A stretch of DNA of 64,000 nucleotides from Hyphomicrobiales bacterium (GTDB lineage: Bacteria > Pseudomonadota > Alphaproteobacteria > Rhizobiales > Rhizobiaceae), in contig UBJO01000050.1 of the NCBI GenBank assembly GCA_900465665.1, positions 1 through 64,000 on the forward strand, read 5' to 3'. The notes under the pieces are model-generated. The model was not told the DNA's origin. It was given only the letters and a program-made list of their open reading frames with translations, and did no database searches. This document shows positions 32,691 to 41,687 of this stretch, in pieces. The translations under genes were made by a program, and so were the position numbers. Each line of letters opens with the position of its first letter. Position 1 is the first letter of the stretch.

Positions 32691-33677
32691 ATGGCCGCTC
32701 TTTCCATCCTCGAACTTGTTCGCGTGACGGAGGAGACGGACGCCCGTGGCGCCCTCGACAACGCGCGCGATCTGGCCGCGCATGCCGAGGAGTGGGGCTA
32801 CCGGCGCATCTGGGTTGCCGAACACCACAATATGATTGGGATCGCGAGCGCGGCAACATCGGTCGTGCTCGCCCATCTGGCGGCAGGTACCAAGGCGATC
32901 CGCGTCGGCGCCGGTGGCATCATGCTGCCAAACCACTCTCCCTATGTCATCGCCGAACAGTTTGGCACGCTGGCGCGCCTGTTTCCAGATCGCATCGATC
33001 TTGGGCTCGGCCGCGCACCGGGAACCGACCAGATGACGCTTCGCGCGTTGCGAAGGTCGCCCGAGGCTGCCGACCAGTTCCCGCAGGATGTGCTCGAGTT
33101 GCAGGCATTTTTTGCGCCCGCCGGCCCGAACCAGCGGATACAGGCGGTTCCGGCCGCCGGCACCGAAGTGCCGCTCTGGATTCTCGGCTCCAGCAATTTC
33201 GGAGCCATGCTCGCGGGCGAACTCGGTCTGCCCTATGCTTTTGCCTCCCATTTCGCGCCAGAGCTTCTAATGCAGGCGCTGCAGATCTATCGCACCCGCT
33301 TCAAGCCATCGCAGCAACTGTCGCAACCCTACGCCATGGTCGGCGTCAACGTCATCGCCGCCGAAACCGATGCCGAGGCGCGCCGGCTTGCGACGACACA
33401 GCAGATGTCCTTCACCAACATGTTTCGCGGCACCCGCGGCCTGAGCCAGCCGCCGATCGACGACATCGAGACCTATTGGTCGCCGATGGAAAAGGTGCAG
33501 GCTCAGCAGATGCTCGCCCGCTCGGTCATCGGCTCGCCCGAGACAGTTCGCGCCGGCCTGGAAAAACTGATCGAGGAGACCGGTGCCGACGAACTGATGA
33601 TCGTGTCCGACGTTTATGATCATCAAGCGCGCCTGCAATCCTTCGAAATGATCGCCGAGGTCGGGCGAAAGATCTGA
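32691..33677 (+). CDS. LLM-class flavin-dependent oxidoreductase (luciferase-like)
   Basis: A 328-residue bacterial-luciferase-like monooxygenase that uses reduced FMN or F420-type flavin. Family marks: LAAHAEEWGYRRIWVAEHHNM, VGAGGIMLPNHSPYVIAEQFGTL, RIDLGLGRAPGTD, then IDDIETYWSP and GSPETVRAGLEKLIEETGADELMIVSDVYDH. This is the MsnO8-like subgroup. The ATG at 32691 is taken (AAAGG upstream); the frame begins 11 codons earlier. The substrate is unknown. Confidence 0.9.
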   Translation: MAALSILELVRVTEETDARGALDNARDLAAHAEEWGYRRIWVAEHHNMIGIASAATSVVLAHLAAGTKAIRVGAGGIMLPNHSPYVIAEQFGTLARLFPDRIDLGLGRAPGTDQMTLRALRRSPEAADQFPQDVLELQAFFAPAGPNQRIQAVPAAGTEVPLWILGSSNFGAMLAGELGLPYAFASHFAPELLMQALQIYRTRFKPSQQLSQPYAMVGVNVIAAETDAEARRLATTQQMSFTNMFRGTRGLSQPPIDDIETYWSPMEKVQAQQMLARSVIGSPETVRAGLEKLIEETGADELMIVSDVYDHQARLQSFEMIAEVGRKI

Positions 33678-33752
33678 AACTAGCCTATCCGCATTCAGCG
33701 CAATCGAATCGGGTTGCTTATCGCATGAAGACGCCACCACTGGAGACAAAGC

Positions 33753-34628
33753 ATGGCCAATTCGCCTGAGTATACGCCGCCAAAGATCTGGACCTGGAAC
33801 AAGGATAGCGGCGGGCGTTTCGCCAACATCAATCGGCCGATCGCCGGCGCAACGCACGAGAAGGACCTGCCGGTCGGGCGCCATCCCTTGCAGCTCTATT
33901 CGCTGGGTACGCCGAACGGCGTCAAGGTGACCATCATGCTCGAGGAGCTTCTCGCCGCCGGCCACAGCGGTGCGGAATATGATGCCTGGCTGATCAGGAT
34001 CGGCGACGGCGACCAGTTCGGCAGCGGCTTCGTTGCGGCCAATCCGAACTCCAAGATTCCGGCGCTGGTCGATCGCACCGGTGCCGAGCCGATCCGCGTC
34101 TTCGAGTCCGGCTCGATCCTGACCTATCTCGCCGAAAAGTTTCAGGCCTTCCTGCCGACGGAGCCGGCCGCGCGCGCGGAATGCTTCTCCTGGCTGTTCT
34201 GGCAGATGGGCAGCGCGCCCTATCTCGGCGGCGGCTTCGGACACTTCTATGCCTACGCGCCGACCAAGATCGAATATGCGATCGACCGCTTCGCGATGGA
34301 AGCCAAGCGTCAACTCGATGTGCTGGATCGCCGGCTTGCCGAGAGCCAATATCTGGGTGGTGCCGAATACACGATCGCCGACATGGCCGTCTGGCCGTGG
34401 TATGGCGGTCTGGTGAAGGGCTGGATCTACGAAGCAGCGGAATTCTTGCAGGTCCAGGAATACAATAACATTCAGCGCTGGGCCGATCAGATCGGCGAGC
34501 GCAAGACAGTTCAGCGCGGGCGCATGGTCAACCGTCTCTCCGGCGAACCGTCGAGCCAGCTGTGGGAGCGTCACGACGCCAGCGACTTCGACACGAAGAC
34601 GCAGGACAAGATCGGGGCGGCGGGTTGA
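33753..34628 (+). CDS. yghU: Glutathione-dependent disulfide-bond oxidoreductase YghU
   Basis: A 291-residue glutathione S-transferase of the Nu class, close to the usual 288. The N-terminal extension (PPKIWTWNKDSGGRFANINRPIAGATHEKDLPVGRHPLQLYS) precedes the thioredoxin-like domain with the glutathione site SLGTPNGVKVTIMLEEL and the cis-proline loop NPNSKIPALVD, ESGSILTYLAEKF. The C-terminal helical domain has IADMAVWPWYGGLV. Such proteins bind two glutathiones and reduce disulfides. It lies 75 bases after the LLM gene with its own leader. Confidence 0.93.
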   Translation: MANSPEYTPPKIWTWNKDSGGRFANINRPIAGATHEKDLPVGRHPLQLYSLGTPNGVKVTIMLEELLAAGHSGAEYDAWLIRIGDGDQFGSGFVAANPNSKIPALVDRTGAEPIRVFESGSILTYLAEKFQAFLPTEPAARAECFSWLFWQMGSAPYLGGGFGHFYAYAPTKIEYAIDRFAMEAKRQLDVLDRRLAESQYLGGAEYTIADMAVWPWYGGLVKGWIYEAAEFLQVQEYNNIQRWADQIGERKTVQRGRMVNRLSGEPSSQLWERHDASDFDTKTQDKIGAAG

Positions 34629-34644
34629 GCTTGTAACTGGTCGC

Positions 34645-34673
34645 GTCCGGGTCGTCACTTTGGTGATCCGGAC
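34645..34673. terminator. Hairpin between convergent yghU and ltrA
   Basis: GTCCGG and CCGGAC close a stem whose inner part GTCAC/GTGA surrounds a short TTTG loop. It sits between two convergent genes. There is no strong T run, so efficiency is uncertain. Confidence 0.5.
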
Positions 34674-34715
34674 GTGCCAGCTTCGACAATGTGGGAATGC
34701 GCAAGTCATTGCGTC

Positions 34716-35879
34716 TTAAGCGGTGGTCGCGTTCGCTTTTCGCAACGCCACATACTCCCACAGTGCGACAAGCAAAAGCGTAACGGTGCTCACCATCTGT
34801 ATCGTGAAATTCTGCTGCACCGGCAGGAGAATGGCGGTCGCCATCAGGATGACGAGCCCAGCGATGTGTGAGAGCGGCAGCTTGCGCGCCGCCGTGTACT
34901 TCAGCCAGGCATTTCCGATTAAGAACAGGCCCGGCCCTCCGAGAATGGCAAGCATGGTTTTGAGGCTGCTGTGCTCTTCGGGATGCGAAAGGCTGAAATC
35001 CTCGCCGACGGCCGTCAGGATGATCCCGGCGACGATCGGCAGGTGACCGTAGGTGAAAAGACCGTGAGCCACAGTCCCGGGCGCTGAAGTTGCCTCCGCC
35101 TTGTCGGCGGCCTTCTGCTGGCCGTGGTGGAAATAAATCCACCACATGAAGCCTGTGGTTAAGAACGCGCTGCAGAACACCATGACCGAGAGGTTTGACT
35201 GCATGTGCTCGGCCGCAGTTCTGCCCGTGGTCAGAATGGTTTCGCCAAGGCAGAGGATGACGAAAAGCGCGCAGCGCTCCGCCATATGCTCGCCAGATAT
35301 GTCGAGCGTTTCGCGCGGGGAGCTGCCTAATCCGGGTACCCAATAGCGCGCCAACGGCGAGACGTATTCGATCAGCAGCGCGACAGCCCAAAAGGCCACG
35401 CGCGCTTCAAGACTGGCGAAGCCGCCGACCATCCAGAAGGCGCTGGATGCGATCACCCAGACGGTGATGCGCACGAAGGTGAGGTATGAGGCGCGGTCGA
35501 CGTCCTTTAACGCGAAGAGCATGAATACAGAGCGAACGATCTGCATTGTGCAGTAGAGCGCCGCAAAGGTCTGTCCCTGCTGCTTGAATGCCTCGGGCAG
35601 CGCGATCGCGAGCAGGATGCCGCCGAACATGAGAGCGAAGAGCAGCAGCCGCACCGCTTCCTCGTCGGTGTCGAGCAGGTTCGTGATCCAGGTCGTGTAG
35701 ACCCACAGCCACCAGATCGCCGGGATCAACAGGATCGATTCAGCCAACGTCGTCGAACTCAAGTCTTCGACGAGCGTGTGCGACAGCTGGATCAGAGCGA
35801 AGACGAAAACGAGATCGAAGAACAGCTCCGGAAAGCTGGCCTTCGTCTTCTCGGTGCCTTTGTCACGAATGAGGCTCAA
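34716..35879 (-). CDS. ltrA: Low temperature requirement protein A (LtrA family)
   Basis: A 387-residue integral membrane protein with about ten hydrophobic segments. The LtrA opening is clear: KASFPELFFDLVFVFALIQLSHTL, then WWLWVYTTWITNLLDTDEEAVRLLLFALMFGGILLAIALP and SGEHMAERCALFVILCLGETIL. The family was named from Listeria growth at low temperature, but the biochemical role is unknown. It may share a transcript with the 55-residue membrane protein gene 16 bases upstream. Confidence 0.9.
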   Translation of the reverse strand: MSLIRDKGTEKTKASFPELFFDLVFVFALIQLSHTLVEDLSSTTLAESILLIPAIWWLWVYTTWITNLLDTDEEAVRLLLFALMFGGILLAIALPEAFKQQGQTFAALYCTMQIVRSVFMLFALKDVDRASYLTFVRITVWVIASSAFWMVGGFASLEARVAFWAVALLIEYVSPLARYWVPGLGSSPRETLDISGEHMAERCALFVILCLGETILTTGRTAAEHMQSNLSVMVFCSAFLTTGFMWWIYFHHGQQKAADKAEATSAPGTVAHGLFTYGHLPIVAGIILTAVGEDFSLSHPEEHSSLKTMLAILGGPGLFLIGNAWLKYTAARKLPLSHIAGLVILMATAILLPVQQNFTIQMVSTVTLLLVALWEYVALRKANATTA

Positions 35880-35895
35880 TGGAACCGCCCGGGCC

Positions 35896-36063
35896 CTAGA
35901 ACACCGCCAGATATTTCAAAAGCGAGACGATGCCGATGATGATCACAATGATCTGCACGATCTGCTTGGCTCTGGCATCAATTGGCAGGCGCGCAATAAG
36001 ATACAATACGAGGACGATCACCAGGAAGGTGATGAGTATTCCGATCAGTATAGATGTTGCCAT
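35896..36063 (-). CDS. Small membrane protein (Thivi_2564-like), 55 residues
   Basis: This short gene reads MATSILIGILITFLVIVLVLY at its start and IVQIIVIIIGIVSLLKYLAVF at its end: two hydrophobic helices joined by a small polar hairpin (ARLPIDARAKQ). GGAGTGGGATCCAA lies just before the ATG at 36063. It resembles the Thivi_2564 family of tiny two-helix membrane proteins. It sits 16 bases before ltrA on the same strand, so the two are probably co-transcribed. Function unknown. Confidence 0.75.
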   Translation of the reverse strand: MATSILIGILITFLVIVLVLYLIARLPIDARAKQIVQIIVIIIGIVSLLKYLAVF

Positions 36064-36188
36064 TTGGATCCCACTCCGTTGAAAAATCTTTTAGTCACAG
36101 AGCGTTAGATAAATCGGTCTTTCGAAAAGGAAAGGATCGCAAATCGAGAAATTCTGTCGGAGCGTCCGCAACACTGCGCGCGCATAGA

Positions 36189-36213
36189 GGAACCTTCGAC
36201 GCCGCCGTGAGTT
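36189..36213 (+). promoter_or_regulatory. Possible EcfG-type promoter
   Basis: GGAAC (36189-36193), a 16-base spacer and AGTT (36210-36213) match the general-stress consensus with one mismatch in the -10 (A for C). The gene start is 25 bases downstream. Confidence 0.45.
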
Positions 36214-36237
36214 CAAGATCAAACGGAGAAGACGATC

Positions 36238-36423
36238 ATGCCCGCAAAGTCGAAAGCGCAACAGAAGGCAGCTGGAGCCGCCCTGTCTGCCAAGCGCGGT
36301 GAAACGCCGAAGAGCAAGCTCAGGGGCGCATCTCGCGAGATGGTGGATTCCATGACGGAAAAGCAGCTCGAGGAATTCGCGTCCACGAAAACAAAGGGCA
36401 AGCCAGCGCACGTCTCCAAGTAG
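36238..36423 (+). CDS. DUF3008 family small protein
   Basis: A 61-residue, strongly basic and hydrophilic protein: MPAKSKAQQKAAGAALSAKRG, then a conserved middle (LRGASREMVDSMTEKQLEEFAST) and a basic tail. It matches the DUF3008 family of small proteins that are common in rhizobia and have no known function. ACGGAGAAG precedes the ATG. A likely stress promoter lies just upstream, which would fit the way such small basic proteins are often stress-induced. Confidence 0.8.
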   Translation: MPAKSKAQQKAAGAALSAKRGETPKSKLRGASREMVDSMTEKQLEEFASTKTKGKPAHVSK

Positions 36424-36459
36424 CCGGCGGTTTATGCCGCGATCGCTGTCGCAGGCGGC

Positions 36460-37497
36460 TTAGCCGCCCCAAGTGCGCTCGAGCACGCTGATCCAGTTGG
36501 CGTGGGTGATCTTGACCAGCGCTTCCTCATCGAAGCCGCCGGCGCGGAACGCGTCGATCAACAGAGGCAGGCCGGTCGCATCCTTCATCGCTGCCGGGAT
36601 CGTCGTCCCGTCGAAATCCGAGCCCAAGGCGACGTGGTCGATGCCGATGCGATCGGCGATATAGGCGGCGTGGCGGGCCAGGAGGTCAAGGCCGGTATCG
36701 GCGTTGCGGGTGCCGTCGCCGCGCAAGAAGAGCACGCCGAAATTGATGCCGACGAGACCGCCCGTGTCGCGGATGGCGTCGAGCTGCCGGTCGGTGAGGT
36801 TGCGGCTGTGAGGGCTGATCTGGTGGACGTTGGAGTGCGAGGCGACCAGAGGGGCGTTCGAGAGCTTGGCGATGTCCCAGAAGCCTTGTTCATTCATATG
36901 CGAGAGATCGACCATGATCTTCAGCTCGTTGCAGCCGCGGATCAGTTCCTTACCGGCGTCGGTCAGCCCGGGGCCGATATCGGGCGATGACGGGAAGCGG
37001 AACGGAACGCCGTAGGCAAAGATGTTCGGCCGGCTCCAGACTGGTCCGAGCGTGCGAAGTCCGGTCTGATGCAGCACATAGAGCGCATCGAGATCGGCGG
37101 CGATCGCTTCGGCGCCCTCAATATGCATAACGGCTGCAAAGGCGCCGGTTTCGATCGATTGGCGGATATCGGCGGCGGTGCGGCAGACTTTCAGCCCGCC
37201 GGCGCTCTGCGCTTCGATGTCGAAGAGAATGCGGGCCATCGCCAAGGTGCGGTTTAGCGATTCCGGCTGCGCGGGCGTCAGGAAGTCGCCATTGGCGTCC
37301 TTCCCCATGCTGGGCGAGGGGATGTAGATGGCGCAGAGCCCGCCAGCCAGGCCGCCGGCGCGCGCCCTGGGAAGGTCGATATGACCCGTCGCCTCTCCCT
37401 CGATAAACGCCTTGGCCGGCTGCGCGATGCCCGAATGCTGGAGCCGGAGCAATACGTCGTTGTGGCCGTCGAAAACGGGCATGAGGGAGTTTGGCAT
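36460..37497 (-). CDS. Membrane dipeptidase (peptidase M19)
   Basis: A 345-residue zinc dipeptidase of the renal dipeptidase family, which cleaves dipeptides including some with D-residues. Metal ligands appear in order: H12 and D14 (FDGHNDVL), the bridging glutamate in VMHIEGAEAI, and histidines in VDLSHMNEQGFWD and VASHSN; GSDFDGTTIPA closes the site. I take the ATG at 37497 because the catalytic HxD motif should be near the N-terminus; the frame runs 63 codons further upstream without family sequence. There is no lipid or signal sequence, so it is probably cytoplasmic. Confidence 0.9.
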   Translation of the reverse strand: MPNSLMPVFDGHNDVLLRLQHSGIAQPAKAFIEGEATGHIDLPRARAGGLAGGLCAIYIPSPSMGKDANGDFLTPAQPESLNRTLAMARILFDIEAQSAGGLKVCRTAADIRQSIETGAFAAVMHIEGAEAIAADLDALYVLHQTGLRTLGPVWSRPNIFAYGVPFRFPSSPDIGPGLTDAGKELIRGCNELKIMVDLSHMNEQGFWDIAKLSNAPLVASHSNVHQISPHSRNLTDRQLDAIRDTGGLVGINFGVLFLRGDGTRNADTGLDLLARHAAYIADRIGIDHVALGSDFDGTTIPAAMKDATGLPLLIDAFRAGGFDEEALVKITHANWISVLERTWGG

Positions 37498-37612
37498 GGT
37501 GGGGAACGTCCTGCGTCTGTTTGCTTGCGGGTCTTCGTATGACAGGTCGGCGCCCCCACGCAAACCCATACCGCCAGCCGTGCATTGAAAATCGCACGGC
37601 CGGCTAGTCTGA

Positions 37613-37957
37613 TTACTGCCTGACGTAGGCGGACGACAACGGGCCGAGCTCGGCCGATATCTGGCGCCATCTTGCGGGCTGGGCACCCGTGCGCGAAATC
37701 ATCGCCTCGATCAGCCCGGTGGAGACGGCGTCCTTCAGTTTTCCGTCGCCATTGCGCATGCCGAGCTCGATCAGCTCGAACACCCGCTGCTTGTCCTCAA
37801 GCGTAGAGAAACGCTCGGCAATCAGCCAGCCCATGTCGGAATAGAGTGTGTGCATGTCCCCGAGATCGGCGGGCGCGGCATCCTCGATGACGTTCTCCAG
37901 CGTGGAGGTAACAGGGACATGCTGTGCCAGTTCGGCGGTGATCGCTTTCGTATCCAT
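37613..37957 (-). CDS. Conserved hypothetical protein, 114 residues
   Basis: A small acidic, helical protein (MDTKAITAELAQHVPVTSTLENVIEDAAP...). AAGGA lies seven bases before the ATG at 37957; an ATG six bases upstream is too close to this site. Sequence such as LYSDMGWLIAERFSTLEDKQRVFELIELGMRNGDGKLKDAVSTGLIEAMISR suggests an all-alpha fold. I do not recognise its family with confidence. It may be part of a short operon with the XRE gene 56 bases upstream. Confidence 0.65.
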   Translation of the reverse strand: MDTKAITAELAQHVPVTSTLENVIEDAAPADLGDMHTLYSDMGWLIAERFSTLEDKQRVFELIELGMRNGDGKLKDAVSTGLIEAMISRTGAQPARWRQISAELGPLSSAYVRQ

Positions 37958-38013
37958 TGTCATTTCCTTGTGTCTGTGTGCGGTGATCGGGTAGCCGCAT
38001 AGCGGCTTTCCGT

Positions 38014-38301
38014 TCAGCTCGGCCGATGCGCGTTATCGTTCGCAACGGGCCATGTCGGTCCCGCCCCGTGGCCGCGCAGCAGCCATGCGAGGCTGACCTC
38101 AAGCGTGTCGGCGATCGTTTCCAGATTGCCGGCGGCCGGCGCCGCGCGATCGTTTTCCCACGATGCCCAGATGTCGGGCGTGATGCCGAGGTTTCTCGCC
38201 GCGGCTTCGATTGAGAGCTTCACCGCGTCGCGGGCGAGCGACATGCGCCCACCCATCGTATCGTCTTCGGCGTTATCAGGTTGCAGGCGGTCGATATACA
38301 T
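38014..38301 (-). CDS. XRE-family transcriptional regulator, 95 residues
   Basis: A small helix-turn-helix protein. Residues about 20-80 form the HTH_3 fold: SLARDAVKLSIEAAARNLGITPDIWASWENDRAAPAAGNLETIADTLEVSLAWLLRG. AGGAGCGATGA precedes the ATG. It lacks any effector domain. It lies downstream of the proVWX operon (63 bases after proX) and upstream of a small unknown gene on the same strand; whether it regulates either is unknown. Confidence 0.85.
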   Translation of the reverse strand: MYIDRLQPDNAEDDTMGGRMSLARDAVKLSIEAAARNLGITPDIWASWENDRAAPAAGNLETIADTLEVSLAWLLRGHGAGPTWPVANDNAHRPS

Positions 38302-38364
38302 TCATCGCTCCTGTTCGGTCGAAGGATCGCGCCCCGCCGAATTGGGCGAGGCGCGATAATACGG

Positions 38365-39237
38365 TCAGCCTTCGTCGCCGATCCAGCTCTTCACCTGATC
38401 GGGATGGTCCTGGATATATTTATCCACGGCCTGGTCGTAGGACGTTTCCTGCGCGGCAAACATCGCCGCTTCGAGATCGGGGATCGGCAAATTCATGCGC
38501 GACAGGAAGGCGGCAACCTTGGGGTTGTCGGACTTGAAGTCCTTGCGGGCGAGGATATCGACATGTTCGGCTTCGCCGAGCGACTTCTTCGGATCATCGA
38601 TGTAGCGCAGCTTGTGCTTGCCGAACATCCAGTGCGGGCTCCAGGCGGTGGCCACGAACCACTTCTCGCCGCGCATCGCGCGGTCAACCGTCGTCAGCAT
38701 GCCGGCTTCGCTGGAGATATGCAGCTTGTAGCCGTCGAGCCCGTAATCCTTCACCGCCTTTTCCGAGAGACGCGTGAGGCCGGCGCCCGGATCGATGCCC
38801 TGGATGGTGCCGGAGAGCTTCTTCTGCACGTCTTCCTTCTTCAGGTCCTCGATCGAGCCGATCTGGTCGGCGGGAATGTGATCGGGAACCACCCAGCCGA
38901 GCTTGGCGCCGTCATAGACCGTGCCGAGCGTCTCGACCTTGTCCTTGATCTTGGCATAGTAGTCGGCATGGGTCTGCGGCAGCCAAGCCATCATCATCGT
39001 GTCGAGGTCGCCGCGCGCGACACCCTGGTAGAGCGGCGCGACGTCGGCCTGCACGAGCTCGACCTTCTGGTTCAGCTTCGTTTCGATCAGCTTGGCGGCG
39101 AGCTTGGTGACGAATTCGGCGTCGGACCAGGCGGCCCAGCCGATCTTCACCGGCTTGGCGTCCTGCGCCATGGTCGAGGTGACCGCGCCGCTGACGAGAG
39201 CGGCGGCAAGGCCGAGAGTTGCGAGTGTTTTGAACAT
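38365..39237 (-). CDS. proX: Glycine betaine/proline-type ABC transporter, substrate-binding protein
   Basis: A 290-residue OpuAC-family periplasmic protein. The signal peptide MFKTLATLGLAAALVSGAVTS is cut near TMA/QDAKP. The mature part follows the family: VKIGWAAWSDAEFVTKLAAKLIE, ARGDLDTMMMAWLPQTH, GIDPGAGLTRLSEKAV, WFVATAWSPHWMF. Tryptophans typical of the quaternary-amine cage are present, but ligand choice (glycine betaine, proline betaine, choline) cannot be fixed by eye. The ATG at 39237 is preferred because the signal peptide starts there. It is last in the proV-proW-proX operon. Confidence 0.88.
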   Translation of the reverse strand: MFKTLATLGLAAALVSGAVTSTMAQDAKPVKIGWAAWSDAEFVTKLAAKLIETKLNQKVELVQADVAPLYQGVARGDLDTMMMAWLPQTHADYYAKIKDKVETLGTVYDGAKLGWVVPDHIPADQIGSIEDLKKEDVQKKLSGTIQGIDPGAGLTRLSEKAVKDYGLDGYKLHISSEAGMLTTVDRAMRGEKWFVATAWSPHWMFGKHKLRYIDDPKKSLGEAEHVDILARKDFKSDNPKVAAFLSRMNLPIPDLEAAMFAAQETSYDQAVDKYIQDHPDQVKSWIGDEG

Positions 39238-39302
39238 GAGTGCTCCTTTTGTGAAGGTTCGCATTTGGCAGGCCGCGGCCCGCCATGATGAGTTGCCAGA
39301 GA

Positions 39303-40184
39303 TCAGGCCGTCGCCGGCTTCAGCTCTTCGCGTTCGCTTTTGCGGAACAGGCCCTGCCAGAATGCGGCGCGCGGCTTGCCGAGGCTCTGGGTGATGCGGT
39401 CGAGAATGACGGCAAGGATGACCACGGCGATACCGCCCTCGAAACCGGTACCGACGTCGAGGCGCTGGATGCCGGTCAGAACCGTGTTGCCGATGCCGCC
39501 GGCGCCGATCATCGAGGCGATCACGACCATCGACAGAGACAGCATGATCGTCTGGTTGATGCCCGCCATGATCGAGGGCAGGGCGTTCGGAAGCTGCACC
39601 TTGAACAGAAGCTGGGTCGCCGTGCAGCCGAAGGCATTGCCCGCCTCGATGAACTCGTCATCCACCTGGCGAATGCCGAGATTGGTCAGGCGAACCACCG
39701 GCGGCATCGAGAAGATCACCGTCGCGATCGCGCCCGGCACGGCGCCGAGGCCGAAGAACATCGCGGCGGGGATCAGGTAGACGAAAGCAGGCATCGTCTG
39801 CATCAGGTCGAGGACCGGGCGCACGACGGCGGCGACGGAATCCTTGCGGGCCATGGCGATGCCGAGCGGCAGACCGACGAGCATGGCGATCAGCGTCGCG
39901 GCGATGACCAGCGACAGGGTCTCCATCATCGGACCCCAGAGCTCGATGTGGTTGACGAGCAGCAGGCCGAGCGCGGTGAAGACCGCAAAGCCGATCCCGA
40001 CCCGCCAGAGCGAGAGGATCACGAAGATCGCGATGCCAACCGGCATGGGGATCGCAAGCAGGGCGTTCTGGATGCCTGATGTCACGAAGCCGATCGCGGC
40101 CGCGATGAAATCAAGCACGGGTGAGAAGTTGTCGAGCACATAATTGACGGCAGCGTCGATGCCGTTTCCGATATCGAAGTTCAT
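39303..40184 (-). CDS. proW: Glycine betaine/proline-type ABC transporter, permease
   Basis: A 293-residue inner-membrane permease of the BPD_transp_1 family with about six to seven membrane segments. The coupling (EAA) loop is IEAGNAFGCTATQLLFKVQLPNALPSIMAGINQTIMLSLSMVVIASMIGAGGIG, the most conserved part of ProW/OpuAB. The segment LVGLPLGIAMARKDSVAAVVRPVLDLMQTMPAFVYLIPA is also typical. It is the middle gene: 22 bases after proV and 65 before proX. Confidence 0.92.
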   Translation of the reverse strand: MNFDIGNGIDAAVNYVLDNFSPVLDFIAAAIGFVTSGIQNALLAIPMPVGIAIFVILSLWRVGIGFAVFTALGLLLVNHIELWGPMMETLSLVIAATLIAMLVGLPLGIAMARKDSVAAVVRPVLDLMQTMPAFVYLIPAAMFFGLGAVPGAIATVIFSMPPVVRLTNLGIRQVDDEFIEAGNAFGCTATQLLFKVQLPNALPSIMAGINQTIMLSLSMVVIASMIGAGGIGNTVLTGIQRLDVGTGFEGGIAVVILAVILDRITQSLGKPRAAFWQGLFRKSEREELKPATA

Positions 40185-40206
40185 GATTTATCCGATGTGT
40201 TTGTGA

Positions 40207-41439
40207 TCAGCCGGCGCGGTCGAGCGTTTCGAGCAGCGCGGATTTGCTGATGGAGCCGAGATAGCGCTTGCCGCCATCGATGACAGGAACCGGCCAGGGG
40301 CTGGCAGCCACCTTGCCAAGAACGTTCGAAAGCGGCTCGTCGGCCGGAATGGCCTCGATCTCGGATAGGAAGGCGTCGCGATAGGGGTCGGCCGTCTTCG
40401 CCCTGATCTTTTCGATCAGCGATGTCTGGCTGATCATGCCGTGATAGGTCTTGTCGCGGCCGAGGATGATTGCGTATTCGCGATCGTAGTTCTTCATCCG
40501 CTCGAGTGCTGCCGCGGCCGAAACGCCTTCGCGCTCGATGATCGTGACCTGCGATTTGCGGGCGACATCGCCTGCCTTGAAGACATGCGCGACATCGACA
40601 TTGCGGAAGAAGGAGCGGACGTAGTCGTTGGCCGGCTTGGTGACGATCTCGTCGGGCGTGCCGATCTGCACGACATTTCCGTTCTGCATGATGCAGATCC
40701 GATCGCCGATCCGCATCGCCTCGTCGAGATCGTGGCTGACGAAGACGATGGTGCGGCTGTGCTCGGACTGCAGGCGAACGAGTTCGTCCTGCATTTCGGT
40801 GCGGATCAGCGGGTCGAGCGCCGAGAAGGCCTCGTCCATCAGGAGAATGGTGGGCTCGCTGGCGAGCGCGCGGGCAAGGCCGACACGCTGCTTCATGCCA
40901 CCGGAAAGCTGATCCGGGCGGCTGTCGGCATAGCCGTCGAGACCGACGGCCTTCAGCGCGGCCAATGCCTTTTCCCGACGCTCGGCCTCGCCGACGCCGG
41001 CAACCTCGAGACCAAAGGCGGCGTTGCTGAGAACGGTGCGGTTGGGAAGCAGGGCGAAGGACTGGAAGACCATGCTGATATCGCGGCGGCGAAGCGCGAT
41101 CAGCTCGCTGCGCGACATGTCGGTGATATCGCTTCCATCGATCTTGATCGATCCGGATGTGGGTTCGATCAGGCGATTGAGGAGGCGCAGCAGCGTTGAT
41201 TTGCCGGAGCCCGACAGGCCCATAATGACGAAGATCTCGCCGGCGCGAATATCGAAACTGGCGTCGTTGACGCCGATCGAGCAGCCCGTTGCTGCATGGA
41301 TCTCGGATTTTGACTTGCCGGCGCGCAGTAGCGCCAGGGCTTTCTTCGGGTGTTCGCCGAAAACTTTGTAGATGTTGTTGAGACTGATCTTGGTCGAAGC
41401 CGATGATGTCGGCGCGTCTGTTTCAGTTGCAGCATTCAT
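40207..41439 (-). CDS. proV: Glycine betaine/proline-type ABC transporter, ATP-binding protein
   Basis: A 410-residue ATPase. Walker A GLSGSGKST (74-82), Q-loop in SMVFQSFALLPNRTV, signature LSGGMKQR (178-185), Walker B ILLMDEA (198-204) and the switch histidine in VFVSHDLDEAM. The N-terminal extension (KALALLRAGKSKSEIHAATGCSIGV) and two C-terminal CBS domains (residues about 285-405) are typical of ProV/OpuAA, where CBS domains sense ionic strength. It opens the operon; a good sigma-70 promoter lies about 250 bases upstream. Confidence 0.93.
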   Translation of the reverse strand: MNAATETDAPTSSASTKISLNNIYKVFGEHPKKALALLRAGKSKSEIHAATGCSIGVNDASFDIRAGEIFVIMGLSGSGKSTLLRLLNRLIEPTSGSIKIDGSDITDMSRSELIALRRRDISMVFQSFALLPNRTVLSNAAFGLEVAGVGEAERREKALAALKAVGLDGYADSRPDQLSGGMKQRVGLARALASEPTILLMDEAFSALDPLIRTEMQDELVRLQSEHSRTIVFVSHDLDEAMRIGDRICIMQNGNVVQIGTPDEIVTKPANDYVRSFFRNVDVAHVFKAGDVARKSQVTIIEREGVSAAAALERMKNYDREYAIILGRDKTYHGMISQTSLIEKIRAKTADPYRDAFLSEIEAIPADEPLSNVLGKVAASPWPVPVIDGGKRYLGSISKSALLETLDRAG

Positions 41440-41687
41440 ATAATCTTGGCGCCGAGCTCGAGAGGCCAGGCATTCTCCTTTATTCGCATACGTCCACGAT
41501 CTGCAGAATATCTTCTGGATCAGGATGTATTATCCGTTGTGTTGCTGAGACAAATCGACATTTCATAAGTCAAATTCGTCCAAGGAAAATATATTATATC
41601 GAAAATATCTATCCGATATGACAAAAGGTCACGTATTCGAACTTTGATACTGTCATTTTCGATGGAGCGCTGTGCCCCTTATCTGCG

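Noticed and set aside
37498..37686. N-terminal extension of the M19 dipeptidase by 63 codons
   Set aside because: The extension has no family similarity and no signal peptide, and the HxD motif should lie within the first ~20 residues.
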